From the NCBI GenBank assembly GCA_963205005.1, contig CAUJHW010000147.1, forward strand, positions 1 to 38,485: 38,485 bases of DNA, in the 5' to 3' direction. The stretch's first letter is position 1, and every line of letters starts with the position of its first letter. Source of the DNA: Pseudomonadota bacterium (GTDB lineage: Bacteria; Pseudomonadota; Alphaproteobacteria; Caulobacterales; Caulobacteraceae). Under the pieces are notes generated by a model. The model was not told where the DNA came from, did no database searches, and saw only the letters and a program-made list of their open reading frames with translations. Below, one piece after another: positions 26,139 through 35,726 of this stretch. The translations under genes were made by a program, and so were the position numbers.

Positions 26139-26151
26139 TTAATTGTTGATT
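26139..26151. promoter_or_regulatory. Possible IHF site before the flgF promoter
   Basis: On the minus strand the bases read AATCAACAATTAA. This matches the IHF consensus WATCAA-N4-TTR with one mismatch. It lies about 18 bases before a sigma-54-type element. Caulobacter sigma-54 flagellar promoters commonly use IHF bending between FlbD sites and the polymerase. One site of this kind can arise by chance in A/T-rich DNA. Confidence 0.35.
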
Positions 26152-26168
26152 TTGTTGCACTTTTGAGT

Positions 26169-26183
26169 TGGCCCGAAGTTTGC
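26169..26183 (+). promoter_or_regulatory. Sigma-54-type promoter of flgF
   Basis: TGGCCCGAAGTTTGC fits TGGCAC-N5-TTGC with one mismatch and keeps the essential GG (-24) and GC (-12). Transcription would start near 26195, about 30 bases before the flgF ATG at 26226. Caulobacter flgF is a class III gene read by sigma-54 with FlbD. No clear FlbD (ftr) site was fixed, though a G+C-rich inverted block lies near 26100-26122. Confidence 0.65.
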
Positions 26184-26225
26184 AGCCGATGACGGCGTAA
26201 AGTCGCACGCCAAGGCCGCAGCTTA

Positions 26226-26963
26226 ATGGACAACGCCCTCTACGTCGGACTCTCCCGCCAGATGGTGCTCCGTCGCGAGATGGACATCGTCGCCAACAAC
26301 ATCGCCAACATCGACACCAACGGCTTCAAGGTGGAGTCGCTGATCCAGAAGACCGACCCGGCCGAGCCGGCGATGACCCTGGGCGGCCCCCGGCCGGTGA
26401 AGTTCGTGGCCACCGATGGCGTGGCCCGCGACTTCGGCCAGGGAACCCTGACCCAGACCGGCGGCCCGCTGGACCTGGCCATCGAGGGAAAGGGCTTCTT
26501 CCAGGTCCAGACCCCCGACGGCCCCCGGTTCACCCGTGACGGCCGCTTCACCACCGACACCACCGGCAAGCTGGTCACCCAGGGCGGCCAGGCCGTCCTC
26601 GACGAGAGCGGCGGCGAGATCGTCATCGATGGCGAGAAGGGTCCGGTCTCGATCGGCCCCGACGGCTCGATGAGCCAGGGGAACGAGCGGGTCGGCAAGG
26701 TGGGCGTGTTCGAGTTCGCCAACCCCGGCGTGCTCTCGAAGATGGGCGACAACCTCTACAAGAACGTCTCGAACCTGGCGGCTGCGCCAGCGGCCCAGAC
26801 CAGGGTCCGCCAGGGCTTTCTGGAAGGTTCGAACGTCAAGCCGGTCCTGGAGATCACCCGCATGGTCGAGGTGTCCCGGGCCTACGAACAGACCGCCAAG
26901 ATGATGGATTCCGAAGCCGATCTCTCCCGGCGCGCCGTCGAGCGCCTGGGCCGGGTTCAGTAA
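26226..26963 (+). CDS. flgF: Flagellar proximal rod protein FlgF
   Basis: The 245-residue protein has the rod/hook N-terminal helix MDNALYVGLSRQMVLRREMD with ANNIANIDTNGF, a central variable domain containing DLAIEGKGFFQVQTPDG, and a C-terminal helix with SNVKPVLEITRMVEVSRAYE. It forms the rod section between FlgC and FlgG. It is the first gene of flgF-flgG-flgA-flgH with a sigma-54-type promoter upstream, and is divergent from fliL with a 215-base shared control region. Standard length. Confidence 0.95.
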   Translation: MDNALYVGLSRQMVLRREMDIVANNIANIDTNGFKVESLIQKTDPAEPAMTLGGPRPVKFVATDGVARDFGQGTLTQTGGPLDLAIEGKGFFQVQTPDGPRFTRDGRFTTDTTGKLVTQGGQAVLDESGGEIVIDGEKGPVSIGPDGSMSQGNERVGKVGVFEFANPGVLSKMGDNLYKNVSNLAAAPAAQTRVRQGFLEGSNVKPVLEITRMVEVSRAYEQTAKMMDSEADLSRRAVERLGRVQ

Positions 26964-26977
26964 GAAGGTAACGACTG

Positions 26978-27766
26978 ATGCAAGCGCTCCGCACAGCGGC
27001 CACAGGCATGGCCGCCCAGCAGATGAACGTCGAGGTCATCTCGAACAACATCGCCAACATGAACACCATCGCCTTCAAGCGGCAGCGGGCCGAGTTCCAG
27101 GACCTGCTGTACCAGACCTTCGAGGCGGCCGGGACGCAGTCGTCCGACCAGGGCACCATCGTTCCGACCGGCGTGCAGGTCGGCGCGGGCGTCAAGACCG
27201 GCGCGGTCTACCGGATCGGCACCCAGGGCGCGCTCACCCGCACCGACAACCAGTACGACATGGCCATCGACGGCCGCGGCTACTTCCAGGTGCTGACCCC
27301 GCAGGGCGACAACGCCTACACCCGCGCCGGCAACTTCTCGGTCAACGATCAGGGCCAGCTGGTCACCCAGGACGGCTATCAGGTTCAGCCGGCGATCACG
27401 ATCCCGGGCGACGCGATCTCGGTCTCGATCTCCAAGTCGGGCCAGGTCGAGGTCCTCCAGGCCGGCCAGACCCTGCCCAGCGTGGTGGGCGTCCTGGAAC
27501 TGGCCACTTTCGTCAACGAGGGCGGGCTGAACGCCATCGGCGGCAACCTGCTGAAGGAAACGGCCGCCTCGGGCGCCCCCACCAGCGGCACGCCGGGATC
27601 GGTGGGCATCGGCACCCTGGTGCAGGGCTACACCGAAGCCTCGAACGTCGACGCCGTGGCCGAGATCACCGCCCTGATCGTCGCCCAGCGCGCCTACGAG
27701 ATGAACTCCAAGGTGATCTCCACCGCCGACAACATGCTGGCGACCGCCAACCAGGTGAAGGCGTAA
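26978..27766 (+). CDS. flgG: Flagellar distal rod protein FlgG
   Basis: The 262-residue protein begins MQALRTAATGMAAQQMNVEV with the rod motif SNNIANMNTIAFKRQRAEFQ, contains DMAIDGRGYFQVLTPQGDNA in the middle, and ends with TEASNVDAVAEITALIVAQR and a terminal helix. FlgG builds the distal rod that passes the P and L rings. It lies 14 bases after flgF; an AAGGT sits 9 bases before the ATG. The near-invariant N- and C-terminal blocks make the call firm. Confidence 0.97.
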   Translation: MQALRTAATGMAAQQMNVEVISNNIANMNTIAFKRQRAEFQDLLYQTFEAAGTQSSDQGTIVPTGVQVGAGVKTGAVYRIGTQGALTRTDNQYDMAIDGRGYFQVLTPQGDNAYTRAGNFSVNDQGQLVTQDGYQVQPAITIPGDAISVSISKSGQVEVLQAGQTLPSVVGVLELATFVNEGGLNAIGGNLLKETAASGAPTSGTPGSVGIGTLVQGYTEASNVDAVAEITALIVAQRAYEMNSKVISTADNMLATANQVKA

Positions 27767-27770
27767 GCTC

Positions 27771-28511
27771 ATGAAAGCCCTCGCGATCCTGGCCGCGCTG
27801 GCCATCGCCTCGCCGGCCCTCGCCGGCACGGCGGTGACCCTGAAGGCCAACATGGCCGACGCCGACGGCGTGGTGACCCTGGGCGAGATCTTCGAGGGCG
27901 CGGGCGCCGCGGGCCACATCCCGGTCGCCTCGCGGACCGGGAACAGCGTCATGCTGAACGCCCAGATCGTCCAGGCCGCCGCCCGCCGCGCCGGCCTCGA
28001 CTGGGCCAACGCCGAGGGCCTGCGCCAGATCGTCGTGCAGAGCGGCGCGCCCACCGGCGCGGCCACCGCCGCCGCCGCCCGGGCCAACGTCGACGTGCTG
28101 ACCTGGACCCGCAACATCGCCGCCGGCGAGGTGGTGCAGCCACAGGATCTCGTCTGGGCCAAGGTGGCCCTGGCCCCGGCCGACGCCGCCACCGATCCCG
28201 ACGCCGTCGTCGGCCTCGCCGCCCGCCGCACCCTGCGCGCCGGCGCCGCGGTCGCCGGTCGCGACGTCTCCGCCCCACAGGTCATCAAGGCCAACGATGT
28301 CGTAACCCTCGTCTTCGAGGATGCCGGCGTCTCGCTGTCGCTGCAGGCCAAGGCCCTGTCCGGCGGCGGCGTGGGCGACACCATCAGCGTGCAGAACGTC
28401 ACGTCGAAGAAGACCGTCCAGGCCGTGGTCAGCGGACCGGGCCAGGCGGTCGTCGGCCCCGCGGCCGAACAGCTGAAGCTGACCCGTTCCTCCCGTTACG
28501 CGCTCCGTTGA
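27771..28511 (+). CDS. flgA: Flagellar P-ring assembly chaperone FlgA
   Basis: The 246-residue protein has a signal peptide (MKALAILAALAIASPALAG) and is periplasmic. The C-terminal SAF-type domain shows NIAAGEVVQPQDLVWAKVAL, then ARRTLRAGAAVAGRDVSAPQ and KANDVVTLVFEDAGVSLSL, as in FlgA proteins that help FlgI form the P ring around the rod. It starts 4 bases after flgG stops. The N-terminal half (about 20-120) is Ala-rich and poorly conserved. flgI is not in this window. Confidence 0.9.
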   Translation: MKALAILAALAIASPALAGTAVTLKANMADADGVVTLGEIFEGAGAAGHIPVASRTGNSVMLNAQIVQAAARRAGLDWANAEGLRQIVVQSGAPTGAATAAAARANVDVLTWTRNIAAGEVVQPQDLVWAKVALAPADAATDPDAVVGLAARRTLRAGAAVAGRDVSAPQVIKANDVVTLVFEDAGVSLSLQAKALSGGGVGDTISVQNVTSKKTVQAVVSGPGQAVVGPAAEQLKLTRSSRYALR

Positions 28512-28525
28512 AGGAAGCCCCCAGA

Positions 28526-29257
28526 ATGCGCCTGCGCCTCATCGCCCTCGTCGCCCTGGCCCCCCTGGCCGCCTGCTCCACCGTCAAGGAGGCCGTACGC
28601 GGTCCCGAGCTGTCGCAGGTGGGCTATCCCGCCGCCCTGATGCCACGCGAGCAGACGGTGCTGATCTCGGCGCGCGAGCCCTCGCCGCAGTCGGCCAGCG
28701 CCAATTCCCTGTGGCGCACGGGCGCACGCGCCTTCTTCAACGACCAGCGCGCCAGCCGCGTGGGCGACATCCTGACGGTGCAGATCGACATCGACGACAG
28801 CGCCAAGACCACCAACGCCACCACCAGCTCGCGCACCTCGGGCATGACCGCCGGCGTGCCGCACCTGCTGGGCCTGGAATCGACGCTCGGGAAAATTCTG
28901 CCGGGCGGCTTCGATCCGGCCAACGCGCTGGAGACCAACTCCACGTCCAGCAATGCCGGCTCCGGCCAGGTGAACCGCTCGGAGAAGATCAGCCTGACCA
29001 TCGCCGCGGTGGTCACCGGCGTCCTTCCGAACGGCAACATGGTGATCCAGGGCGTTCAGGAAGTGCGCACCAACACCGATCTGCGCCAGCTGACCGTCGC
29101 CGGCATCGTGCGTCCGGAGGACATCTCCTCGGCCAACACCATCCGCCACACCCAGATCGCCGAGGCCCGCATCAGCTACGGCGGCCGTGGCGACCTCAGC
29201 CGCGTCCAGAAGACCCCGGCCGGCCAGTCCCTGCTGGAACGCTTCTCGCCGTTCTAG
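28526..29257 (+). CDS. flgH: Flagellar L-ring lipoprotein FlgH
   Basis: The 243-residue precursor has a lipoprotein signal ending in LAAC with lipid-acceptor C17, so it is an outer-membrane lipoprotein. FlgH blocks are RTGARAFFNDQRASRVGDIL, SEKISLTIAAVVTGVLPNGN and VRPEDISSANTIRHTQIAEA; it ends with FSPF. It forms the L ring. The ATG at 28526 has AAGGA 10 bases upstream and starts a proper signal. A TTG at 28508 is a poorer alternative. It is the last gene of flgF-flgG-flgA-flgH, 14 bases after flgA. No clear terminator hairpin was seen in the 85 bases that follow. Confidence 0.95.
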   Translation: MRLRLIALVALAPLAACSTVKEAVRGPELSQVGYPAALMPREQTVLISAREPSPQSASANSLWRTGARAFFNDQRASRVGDILTVQIDIDDSAKTTNATTSSRTSGMTAGVPHLLGLESTLGKILPGGFDPANALETNSTSSNAGSGQVNRSEKISLTIAAVVTGVLPNGNMVIQGVQEVRTNTDLRQLTVAGIVRPEDISSANTIRHTQIAEARISYGGRGDLSRVQKTPAGQSLLERFSPF

Positions 29258-29342
29258 GTGTAGACAGAAGGTCTGGGATGCTGGGACTGGCTTGCGCCCA
29301 TTGTGGATTTGCCCGGTGACATTTCTGCCGTCGCCCAGCCCC

Positions 29343-30362
29343 CTAGCCCACAAACACGCTCCCCGCCGTCAAACTCCCCATCGACACACCCACCAGCACC
29401 ACCGACCCCGCGCTCATCGTCACCACGGTGTCGCCGCCCACCTGGGCGATGGTGAAGGTCGTACCGGGATCGAGCTGGACCCGGTCGCCCTGGGCGACAC
29501 TGAAGTCCAGGACGCGGTCGATGCCGGCGTCGCTGGAGGAGTGGAAGATGTCGGCGCCTGTGCCGCCGACCATGGTGTCGTCGCCGCGGTCCCCGGAGAC
29601 GAAGTCGGCGCCGGCGCCGCCCGCCAGGGTGTCGAAGCCCTGGCCGCCGCGGATGGTGTCGTTTCCGGCGCCACCCTCACAGGTGTCGTCGCCGAGGTTG
29701 CCGTAGACGAGGTCGCCGCCGTCGTCGCCGAAAAGCCAGTCCTGATCCTTGCCGCCGACCACCCAGTCGTCGCCCGGCCCGCCGGCGGCGGTGTCATTGC
29801 CCATGTTGCCGTTGATGTCGTCGAAGTTGGCGCCGCCGACGACGCTGTCATCGCCTTCCTCGCCGCGCAGGTAGTTGGCGCCGCCCGGATCGACCACGGT
29901 GTCGTTGCCGGCGCCTGCGAAGACCTGGTCGTCGCCGTCGCCGCCGTCGGCGAAGTCGGCTCCCGAGCCGGTCGAGAGGGTATCGGCTCCGGCGAAACCC
30001 CGAAGGCGGTCGTCCAGTCCGGAGCCGGTCAGGGAGTCCGTTCCGGCAAAGAGGCCGGCCTTGACCGAGGCGTTGTCGCCGGCGGCGACCCAGCCGCGGA
30101 ACGTCGCCGCGGATACCGCAAGGCCGGAAATATCGTAGGCGAGGCCGGCGTCGGTGGCGACGACGATGCGGCTGATGGTTCCGGCAGTGGGCGGACCGGA
30201 CGTCGCGAACTGAAACCCGGTCCCGAAGATCTGGGTGACCACGCCGCCGGTGCGGAGCTCCACCGAGGTGCCCGTTGCGCCGGACGGCGCACCCGTGGCA
30301 AGGGGGCCAAGATCGAGCAGATCGAAATCCACGCCGGTCACGCCGGCGACAAATGTGGCCAT
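29343..30362 (-). CDS. RTX-type calcium-binding repeat protein
   Basis: The 339-residue protein has no signal peptide. Residues about 105-265 are Gly/Asp-rich nonapeptide repeats (GGAGNDTIRGGQGFDTLAGG is a typical piece), the calcium-binding beta-roll of RTX proteins. The C-terminal part after DRVLDFSVAQGDRVQLDPG resembles the end of type I secreted RTX proteins, where the secretion signal lies. No ABC exporter, membrane-fusion protein or toxin domain is present nearby, so the partner exporter must be elsewhere. The N-terminal 100 residues are a unique domain of unknown role. The ATG at 30362 has a G-rich ribosome site; a GTG at 30368 is also in frame. It is divergent from the DUF1800 gene. 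Confidence 0.88.
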   Translation of the reverse strand: MATFVAGVTGVDFDLLDLGPLATGAPSGATGTSVELRTGGVVTQIFGTGFQFATSGPPTAGTISRIVVATDAGLAYDISGLAVSAATFRGWVAAGDNASVKAGLFAGTDSLTGSGLDDRLRGFAGADTLSTGSGADFADGGDGDDQVFAGAGNDTVVDPGGANYLRGEEGDDSVVGGANFDDINGNMGNDTAAGGPGDDWVVGGKDQDWLFGDDGGDLVYGNLGDDTCEGGAGNDTIRGGQGFDTLAGGAGADFVSGDRGDDTMVGGTGADIFHSSSDAGIDRVLDFSVAQGDRVQLDPGTTFTIAQVGGDTVVTMSAGSVVLVGVSMGSLTAGSVFVG

Positions 30363-30548
30363 GACCACCCCCCTTGAAACGGGATGTTACCGCTTCATCC
30401 CGCTGACTCAACCACACGGATTGCGACGGAGGTTCCGTCGCGACGCGTGAAAGTGTCATGCGTCCGTCTAACGCCGCCGTCACGGTGGACATGTCGGGCG
30501 CGACTGTTCAAGCTCGCGATCTGAGGGGGCTTCATCTTGGGGGACTCG

Positions 30549-32246
30549 ATGCCGCGCAGTGTGGCGCGCTCTCTGGCCGCGCTGGCCCTCCTGGTGCTCG
30601 CGGCCTGCAGCGGCGCGCGAAACACAGGTTCCGATTCATCGGCGCCCCCGACGGCGGCCGAAGCCTCCCGATTCCTGTCCCAGACCAGCTTTGGCGCGAC
30701 CGACGCCTCGATCAGCCAGGTGCGGGCCGCCGGCTATTCCCAGTGGATCGACCAGCAGATGGTCATGCCAGCGCCACAGGGCCATCTGGCGGATGTCGAT
30801 GCGCGCCTTGTCGAGCTCAAGGCAGCCAACGCAGCGGCGACACTCAATCCTGTCGACTTCTATTATTCGTACTGGCAGCGGGCGATTACCGGCCCGGACC
30901 AGCTGCGCCAGCGCATGAAGCTGGCGCTGAGCGAGATCTTCGTGATCTCGCTCACCGACACCAGCATCGATACCCGCGGGGGCGCTTCATACTACGACAT
31001 GCTGGGCGCCAACGCCTTCGGCAACTTCCGCACCCTGCTGGAACAGGTGAGCCTGCATCCGATGATGGGGGTCTATCTCACCTGGCTGGGGAACCAGAAG
31101 GAAGACCCGGTCACGGGGCGAAATCCGGACGAGAACTACGCCCGCGAGGTCATGCAGCTGATGACCATCGGCCTCTACCAGCTGAACCCGGACGGGACCC
31201 AGAAGCTGGACGGCCTGGGGCGGCCACTGCCGACCTACACCTCCGACGACATCAGTGGGCTGGCGAAAGTGTTCACGGGCTACAGCTACTATTCCCCGAC
31301 ACCGACGACGGTGACCTTCGCGGGGCGGAACCTCCCGGCCGACGCCAAGGTCCGGTCGATGATCCCGTACCCCACGTTTCATTCCACCAGCGCCAAGACC
31401 TTCCTCGGGACTGCGATTCCGGCCTCGGCCACGTCCAACCCCGCCGGCGACCTGAAGATCGCGCTCGACACCCTGTTCAATCATCCGAACGTCGGCCCGT
31501 TCATCGGCAGGCAGCTGATCCAGCGGCTGGTGACCAGCAATCCCAGCCCGGCCTACGTCGCCCGGGTGACGGCGGTGTTCAACGACAACGGCAAGGGCGT
31601 GCGGGGAGACATGTCGGCGGTCGTGCGGGCGATCCTGCTGGATTCCGAGGCGCGCAGCGCGACCCTGGCCGAGGGCCCTACCTTCGGAAAGGTGCGTGAG
31701 CCGCTGGTGCGCTACGCCCACTGGGCCCGGGCGTTCGGCGCGACGTCGACATCGGGCGAATGGCAGATCGGCTCGACCAGCGCCAACACCTCGCTGGGGC
31801 AGTCGGCTCTGACCGCGCCGTCGGTGTTCAACTTCTACCGCCCCGGCTATTCGCCGCCGAACACGCGCGTCGGGCAGGCGGGGCTGGTCGCGCCGGAGTT
31901 CCAGATCGTCGATGAGGTGTCGGTGGCCGGATACCTCAACACCCTGCAGACCACGATCGACGTCGGCGCAGGCGCGACGGTGAACGGCGCCCGCGATGTG
32001 CGCAGCACCTATGCCGCCGAAGTGGCGCTGGCCAGTGATCCAGGCGCGCTCGTCGACCGCGTGAACCTGCTGCTGATGAATGGCCGGATGTCAGGTGGTC
32101 TGCGGACCCGGATCCTTGAGGCGCTCGGCTCCATCAACGTTCCGACGACGGGCGCCCAGACGACCATAAACACCGCCCTGACCAACCGCGCGAAGCTGGC
32201 GATCTACATGACCATGGCCTCGTCCGAATATCTGGTGCAGCGATGA
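30549..32246 (+). CDS. DUF1800 family lipoprotein
   Basis: The 565-residue precursor has a lipoprotein signal, MPRSVARSLAALALLVLAAC, with C20 as lipid acceptor. DUF1800 blocks include RFLSQTSFGATDASISQVRA, RMKLALSEIFVIS, NYAREVMQLMTIGLYQLN, LFNHPNVGPFIGRQLIQRLV and REPLVRYAHWARA. The family is widespread and has no agreed biochemical function; it is nearly always paired with a DUF1501 protein, as here with a 4-base overlap. Both are exported, so they act at the envelope. A TTG at 30537 could start four codons earlier. The ATG has GGGGG about 6 bases upstream. Confidence 0.88.
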   Translation: MPRSVARSLAALALLVLAACSGARNTGSDSSAPPTAAEASRFLSQTSFGATDASISQVRAAGYSQWIDQQMVMPAPQGHLADVDARLVELKAANAAATLNPVDFYYSYWQRAITGPDQLRQRMKLALSEIFVISLTDTSIDTRGGASYYDMLGANAFGNFRTLLEQVSLHPMMGVYLTWLGNQKEDPVTGRNPDENYAREVMQLMTIGLYQLNPDGTQKLDGLGRPLPTYTSDDISGLAKVFTGYSYYSPTPTTVTFAGRNLPADAKVRSMIPYPTFHSTSAKTFLGTAIPASATSNPAGDLKIALDTLFNHPNVGPFIGRQLIQRLVTSNPSPAYVARVTAVFNDNGKGVRGDMSAVVRAILLDSEARSATLAEGPTFGKVREPLVRYAHWARAFGATSTSGEWQIGSTSANTSLGQSALTAPSVFNFYRPGYSPPNTRVGQAGLVAPEFQIVDEVSVAGYLNTLQTTIDVGAGATVNGARDVRSTYAAEVALASDPGALVDRVNLLLMNGRMSGGLRTRILEALGSINVPTTGAQTTINTALTNRAKLAIYMTMASSEYLVQR

Positions 32247-33790
32247 CCGGGACCATGGATCGGCGACACCTGCTGCGGGTCGGCGGCGCCTTCTCGATGC
32301 TGGGCGCGGCGGCGCCGTTCGCCCTTCAGATGGCCGCGGCCGGTTCGGCGGCCGGGCAGTCGGCGCCCGACTACAAGGCCCTGGTCTGTGTGTTCCTGTT
32401 CGGCGGGAACGACGCCCACAACACCGTGCTGGCCACCGACACCGACACGTGGGGCCGCTACTTCGCCACCCGCAACACGGGGGCCGATCCGATCGCCCTG
32501 ATGCCCGTCGGAACCGCGCCGACGCCCGTGGGACAGACCAGTTCCGTGACCGGCCGGGTCGCGGACGCCGCCTCGCCCGAGGCCTGGGGCGGGGTGCTGC
32601 CGATCGTTCCCAGGACCGCCCAGGCGATCCCGGCCGGCACAAATGCCTCCAGCCGGACCTTCGCCCTGCACCCGTTCCTGGGCCCCCTGCAGACCCTGTT
32701 CAACCAGGGGCGGCTGGCGGTGCTGGCCAATGTCGGCACCCTGGTCCAGCCCGTCACCAAGTCCCAGTACCAGGCCAAGAGCGTGCCGGTGCCCACCAGC
32801 CTGTTCTCGCACAATGACCAGCAGTCGACCTGGCAGGCCCTGTCGACCGAGGGCGCCCGGACCGGCTGGGGCGGGCGGTTCGCTGACCTTGTGGGCGGCA
32901 TGAACGGCAGCTCGACCCTGTTCACCGCGGTCTCGACGGCGGGCAACGCGGTGTTCCTGTCGGGCCAGTCGGTCGTGCAGTACCAGCTTTCGACGGGCGC
33001 CCAGCCGGCGGTGGTGATCACCGGCCAGCAGGGAAACAGCCTGTTCGGCTCGACCCTGGCGCCGTCGCGGGTGCGCGACACCATCACCGACACCAACCTG
33101 ACCAGCAGTTTCGCGGCCGACTATTCCTCGGTGGTGGCGCGGTCGATCTCGGCGGCGTCGACGGTGAACAGCGCCTTCACCCAGGGCATCGTCACCAGCG
33201 TGCCGGCGGCGCCGGCCTATACCAACCCGATCACCGGCCGGGCCGAGACCAACTCGCTGGCGCTTCAGCTGCAGACCGTGGCGCGGTCGATCGCCGCCAG
33301 CTCGATCCTGGGTGTCCGGCGGCAGGTGTTCTTCGTCAGCCTGGGCGGCTGGGACACGCACGACTTCCAGAACACCACCCAGCCGAACCTGCTGGCGAAG
33401 GTGGCCCATGCGCTCAGCTACTTCGACGGTGCGCTTTCAAACATCGGGGGGATCGACCGCCGCGCCCAGGTGACCACCTTCACCGCCTCGGACTTCTCGC
33501 GCACCATCACCACCAATGGCGACGGCACCGATCACGCCTGGGGCGGCCACCACTTCATCATGGGCGGGGCGGTGAAGGGCCAGGACATCTACGGCCAGTA
33601 CCCGACCATCGGCGCGGACGTGGCCGGCTTCAACAATCCGGACAACATCAACGGCGTGCAGATCCCGACCACCTCGGTGGACCAGTACGGCGCCACGCTG
33701 GGCCGATGGTTCGGCGCGTCAGAGAGCGAGCTGGATGTGATCTTCCCGCGGCTGGCCGGCTTTCCGACCCGCAACCTCGGATTCCTCTAG
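32243..33790 (+). CDS. DUF1501 family exported protein
   Basis: The 515-residue protein has a twin-arginine signal ([20 protein letters not shown]), so it is probably folded in the cytosol and then exported by Tat. The DUF1501 start [19 protein letters not shown] is followed by [37 protein letters not shown] and [20 protein letters not shown] with [11 protein letters not shown]. These His/Asp-rich blocks recall alkaline-phosphatase/sulfatase folds, but the reaction is unknown. The start overlaps the DUF1800 stop by 4 bases; MDRRHLL (32255) may be the true start. The 3' end overlaps the convergent dxs gene by 4 bases. Confidence 0.88.
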   Translation: MTGTMDRRHLLRVGGAFSMLGAAAPFALQMAAAGSAAGQSAPDYKALVCVFLFGGNDAHNTVLATDTDTWGRYFATRNTGADPIALMPVGTAPTPVGQTSSVTGRVADAASPEAWGGVLPIVPRTAQAIPAGTNASSRTFALHPFLGPLQTLFNQGRLAVLANVGTLVQPVTKSQYQAKSVPVPTSLFSHNDQQSTWQALSTEGARTGWGGRFADLVGGMNGSSTLFTAVSTAGNAVFLSGQSVVQYQLSTGAQPAVVITGQQGNSLFGSTLAPSRVRDTITDTNLTSSFAADYSSVVARSISAASTVNSAFTQGIVTSVPAAPAYTNPITGRAETNSLALQLQTVARSIAASSILGVRRQVFFVSLGGWDTHDFQNTTQPNLLAKVAHALSYFDGALSNIGGIDRRAQVTTFTASDFSRTITTNGDGTDHAWGGHHFIMGGAVKGQDIYGQYPTIGADVAGFNNPDNINGVQIPTTSVDQYGATLGRWFGASESELDVIFPRLAGFPTRNLGFL

Positions 33791-35703
33791 GCGCGGCGTC
33801 CCGCGATCGAGGCGTTGTCGATGCCCAGGGCCGACAGGGCGCCTCGGACGATGCCGTCGGCGTCGAGGCCGGCGTCGGCGTACATGACGTCGGGCTTGTC
33901 GTGGTCCTGGAAGACGTCCGGCAGGGTCAGCGTGCGTACCTTCAGGCCACGGTCCAGCGCGCCGTGCTGGGCCAGCGCCTGCAGCACGAAGGCGCCGAAG
34001 CCGCCCATCGAGCCCTCTTCCACGGTGATCAGCGCCTCGTGGTCGCGCGCCAGCCGCAGCAGCAGGTCAAGGTCCAGCGGTTTGGCGAAGCGGGCGTCGG
34101 CGACGGTGGCCGACAGGCCGCGGGCCGCCAGCAGGTCGGCGGCCTTCAGCGCATCGCCAAGGCGCGTGCCGAAGGACAGGATCGCCACCGCCGTGCCCTC
34201 GCGGACGATGCGGCCCTTGCCGATCTCGTAAGGCGCGGCGAGTTCGGGGATAGCGACGCCGGTCCCCTCTCCCCGCGGATAGCGGAAGGCCGAGGGGCGG
34301 TCGTCGATGGCCACGGCCGTGGCCACGGCATGGGCCAGTTCGGCCTCGTCGGACGGGCCCATCAGCACCATGCCCGGAAGGGCGCCGAGGAAGCCGATGT
34401 CGAAGGAGCCAGCGTGGGTCGCGCCGTCGGCGCCCACCAGCCCGGCGCGGTCGATGGCGAAGCGGACCGGCAGGCCCTGGATCGCCACGTCGTGGACCAC
34501 CTGGTCGTAGCCGCGCTGGAGGAAGGTCGAATAGATCGCGCAGAACGGCTTCATCCCGTCGGCGGCAAGGCCCGCGGCGAAGGTGACGGCGTGCTGCTCG
34601 GCGATGCCGACGTCGAAGGTGCGTTCGGGGAACCGCTGGCCGAACAGGTCGAGGCCGGTGCCCGACGGCATGGCCGCAGTGATGGCGACGATCTTCGGGT
34701 CGATCTCGGCGTGCTTCAGCAGTTCCTCGGCGAAGACGCGGGTGTACTGCGGCGCGGCGGCCTGGGCCTTGGACTGCTTGCCGGTGACCACGTCGAACTT
34801 GACCACGCCGTGGTACTTGTCGGCGGCGTTCTCGGCGGGGGCATAGCCCTTGCCCTTCTGGGTCACCACGTGGACCAGGACCGGCTTGTCCTCGATCTTG
34901 CGGGCGTTCTGCAGCACGTGGACCAGGGCGTCCATGTCGTGGCCGTCAATCGGGCCGACGTAGTAGAAGCCCAGTTCCTCGAACAGCGTGCCGCCGGTGA
35001 CCATGCCCCGGGCGTATTCCTCGGCCTTGCGGGCGGCTTCCTGCAGTGGTTTCGGGAAGGCCTTCGACACGGCCTTGCCCAGGTTGCGCAGCGACTGGTA
35101 GCCGCCGCCCGAGACCAGCCGGGCCATGTAGGCGCTCATCCCGCCCACCGGCGGAGCGATCGACATGTCGTTGTCGTTGAGGATGACCGTGAGCTGCTTC
35201 GTCGTCTCGCAGGCGTTGTTCATGGCCTCGTAGGCCATGCCGGCGCTCATCGAGCCGTCGCCGATCACGGCGACCACCTTGTTGTCCTGGCCCTTGGCGT
35301 CACGGGCGGCGGCAAAGCCCAGCGCGGCGCTGATCGAGGTGGCGGCGTGCGCCGCGCCGAAGGGGTCGTATTCGCTTTCCGAGCGCTTGGTGAACCCCGA
35401 CAGGCCGCCGCCCTGGCGCAGGGTGCGGATGCGGTCGCGCCGCCCGGTGAGGATCTTGTGCGGATAGGCCTGGTGCCCGACGTCCCAGATCAGGATGTCG
35501 CGCGGGGTGTCGTAGACGTGGTGCAGGGCGACGGTCAGCTCGACCACGCCCAGGCCCGCGCCAAGGTGGCCGCCCGTCTGCGAGACGGCATCGATGGTCT
35601 CGGCGCGGAGTTCGTCAGCCAGTTGCCGGAGCTGCGGTATGGTCAGGTCGCGGGTGTCGGCCGGCGAGGAGACCGTATCGAGCAGGGGCGTTTCGGGGGG
35701 CAT
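33787..35703 (-). CDS. dxs: 1-deoxy-D-xylulose-5-phosphate synthase
   Basis: The 638-residue enzyme makes DXP from pyruvate and glyceraldehyde-3-phosphate with thiamine diphosphate, the first step of the MEP isoprenoid pathway. Visible blocks are [38 protein letters not shown], the cofactor motif [16 protein letters not shown], and [17 protein letters not shown] with the catalytic Glu near 370. The usual GHSSTSISA segment is AHAATSISA, a mild change next to the cofactor site. Length is normal. It follows ispA by 23 bases in the standard xseB-ispA-dxs operon. Confidence 0.96.
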   Translation of the reverse strand: MPPETPLLDTVSSPADTRDLTIPQLRQLADELRAETIDAVSQTGGHLGAGLGVVELTVALHHVYDTPRDILIWDVGHQAYPHKILTGRRDRIRTLRQGGGLSGFTKRSESEYDPFGAAHAATSISAALGFAAARDAKGQDNKVVAVIGDGSMSAGMAYEAMNNACETTKQLTVILNDNDMSIAPPVGGMSAYMARLVSGGGYQSLRNLGKAVSKAFPKPLQEAARKAEEYARGMVTGGTLFEELGFYYVGPIDGHDMDALVHVLQNARKIEDKPVLVHVVTQKGKGYAPAENAADKYHGVVKFDVVTGKQSKAQAAAPQYTRVFAEELLKHAEIDPKIVAITAAMPSGTGLDLFGQRFPERTFDVGIAEQHAVTFAAGLAADGMKPFCAIYSTFLQRGYDQVVHDVAIQGLPVRFAIDRAGLVGADGATHAGSFDIGFLGALPGMVLMGPSDEAELAHAVATAVAIDDRPSAFRYPRGEGTGVAIPELAAPYEIGKGRIVREGTAVAILSFGTRLGDALKAADLLAARGLSATVADARFAKPLDLDLLLRLARDHEALITVEEGSMGGFGAFVLQALAQHGALDRGLKVRTLTLPDVFQDHDKPDVMYADAGLDADGIVRGALSALGIDNASIAGRRA

Positions 35704-35726
35704 GGAACGCGGACGTCCTCGGAAAA

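Noticed and set aside
29187..30377. A 396-codon plus-strand frame over the RTX gene
   Set aside because: Its Val/Ala/Gly repeats are the reverse reading of the RTX repeats; the minus-strand frame has the proper nonapeptides.
30423..30441. Hairpin GCGACGGA-GGT-TCCGTCGC as a terminator
   Set aside because: It lies in a divergent promoter region, has no T run after it, and neither neighbouring gene ends here; it could be an operator but nothing supports that.
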